IMG/VR virus record: IMGVR_UViG_3300025679_000112
Span: 1 to 21,715 of that record
From: a virus
DNA length: 21,715 nucleotides
Strand: one strand, 5' to 3'
Shown: in pieces, positions 21,546-21,715 of the stretch
Layout: each line of letters starts with the position of its first letter
How positions within the stretch are numbered: position 1 is the first letter of the stretch
Notes under the pieces: model-generated
The model's database searches: none
Told to the model about the DNA's origin: nothing
Seen by the model: the letters and a program-made list of their open reading frames with translations, nothing else
Made by a program: the position numbers and the translations under genes

Positions 21546-21715
21546 CTAACTCTCCAACTCCAGCAGCTCGGCCTGCGCGCGCAGTTGCCGCGCCGTCGGA
21601 AAGCGATCCATCTGCTCCGGCTTGCCCATCTTCAGCGTCCCCTTCCTCCAGCCGGTGATGGCCGTCTCCAGCGATCGCCATGGCACATCCGCGAGATCCT
21701 GCGCCATCATCAGCA
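21546..21715 (-). CDS. C-terminal end of a replication-accessory type protein (5' end cut by window)
   Basis: The frame is open at the right edge and ends with TAG at 21546-21548, giving 55 visible residues. DLADVPWRSLETAITGWRKG and then FPTARQLRAQAELLE match the D-L-x-D-[VI]...FPTxxxLRxxA pattern of C-terminal segments in phage replication accessory proteins. The same arrangement occurs in the next gene, so the two may be paralogues or share a domain. The N-terminal part and start lie outside the window. Confidence 0.6.
   Translation of the reverse strand, partial: LMMAQDLADVPWRSLETAITGWRKGTLKMGKPEQMDRFPTARQLRAQAELLELES

Overview
The window looks like the late half of a tailed-phage genome or prophage. 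Every gene I accept lies on the minus strand, packed head to tail with short gaps and several 1- to 4-base stop/start overlaps, so transcription runs from high to low coordinates. No integrase, att site, tRNA, rRNA or CRISPR array was seen, so prophage and free phage contig cannot be separated. The host is probably a Gram-negative soil bacterium of the Acidobacteria type. That is inferred from the style of the Sec-exported, Gly/Ser/Thr-rich proteins, the high G+C (judged by eye), and small palindromic intergenic repeats that resemble dispersed ones I associate with that phylum.

Layout in transcription order. (1) 21715-20410: a replication-type segment with the end of a short protein, a second protein with a similar C-terminal motif (helicase-loader-like), and an unknown 116-residue protein. 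(2) 20248-19655: an ECF-type sigma-70 factor, the only clear regulator. (3) 19470-18581: three small unknown genes, the last exported. (4) 18584-12272: two large exported fibre/spike-type proteins of 511 and about 1520 residues. (5) 12272-9931: a lysis region with a coiled-coil protein ending in a membrane helix, a GH108-type lysozyme, a two-helix holin candidate and a signal-bearing helical protein that could be a spanin. A 120-bp inverted-repeat element that looks like a MITE sits inside it. (6) 9914-7133: small virion-type genes and three more exported fibre-like proteins. (7) 7113-1: the head module, with a 131-residue protein, an 853-residue portal, a scaffold-like protein, an HK97-type major capsid protein, and a partial gene running off the left edge.

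A likely reading is that the sigma factor directs transcription of the late genes to its left, which make the head, adhesins and lysis proteins. The portal-scaffold-capsid order and the large portal recall podovirus-type head modules. Terminase, tape measure and tail-tube genes are not in the window.

The most unusual features are: seven proteins with N-terminal export signals inside a phage structural operon, several carrying tail-fibre motifs; a portal with an inserted four-cysteine zinc-ribbon-like loop; a phage-borne ECF sigma factor; the MITE-like insertion; and a terminator-like hairpin directly between the major capsid gene and the next gene.
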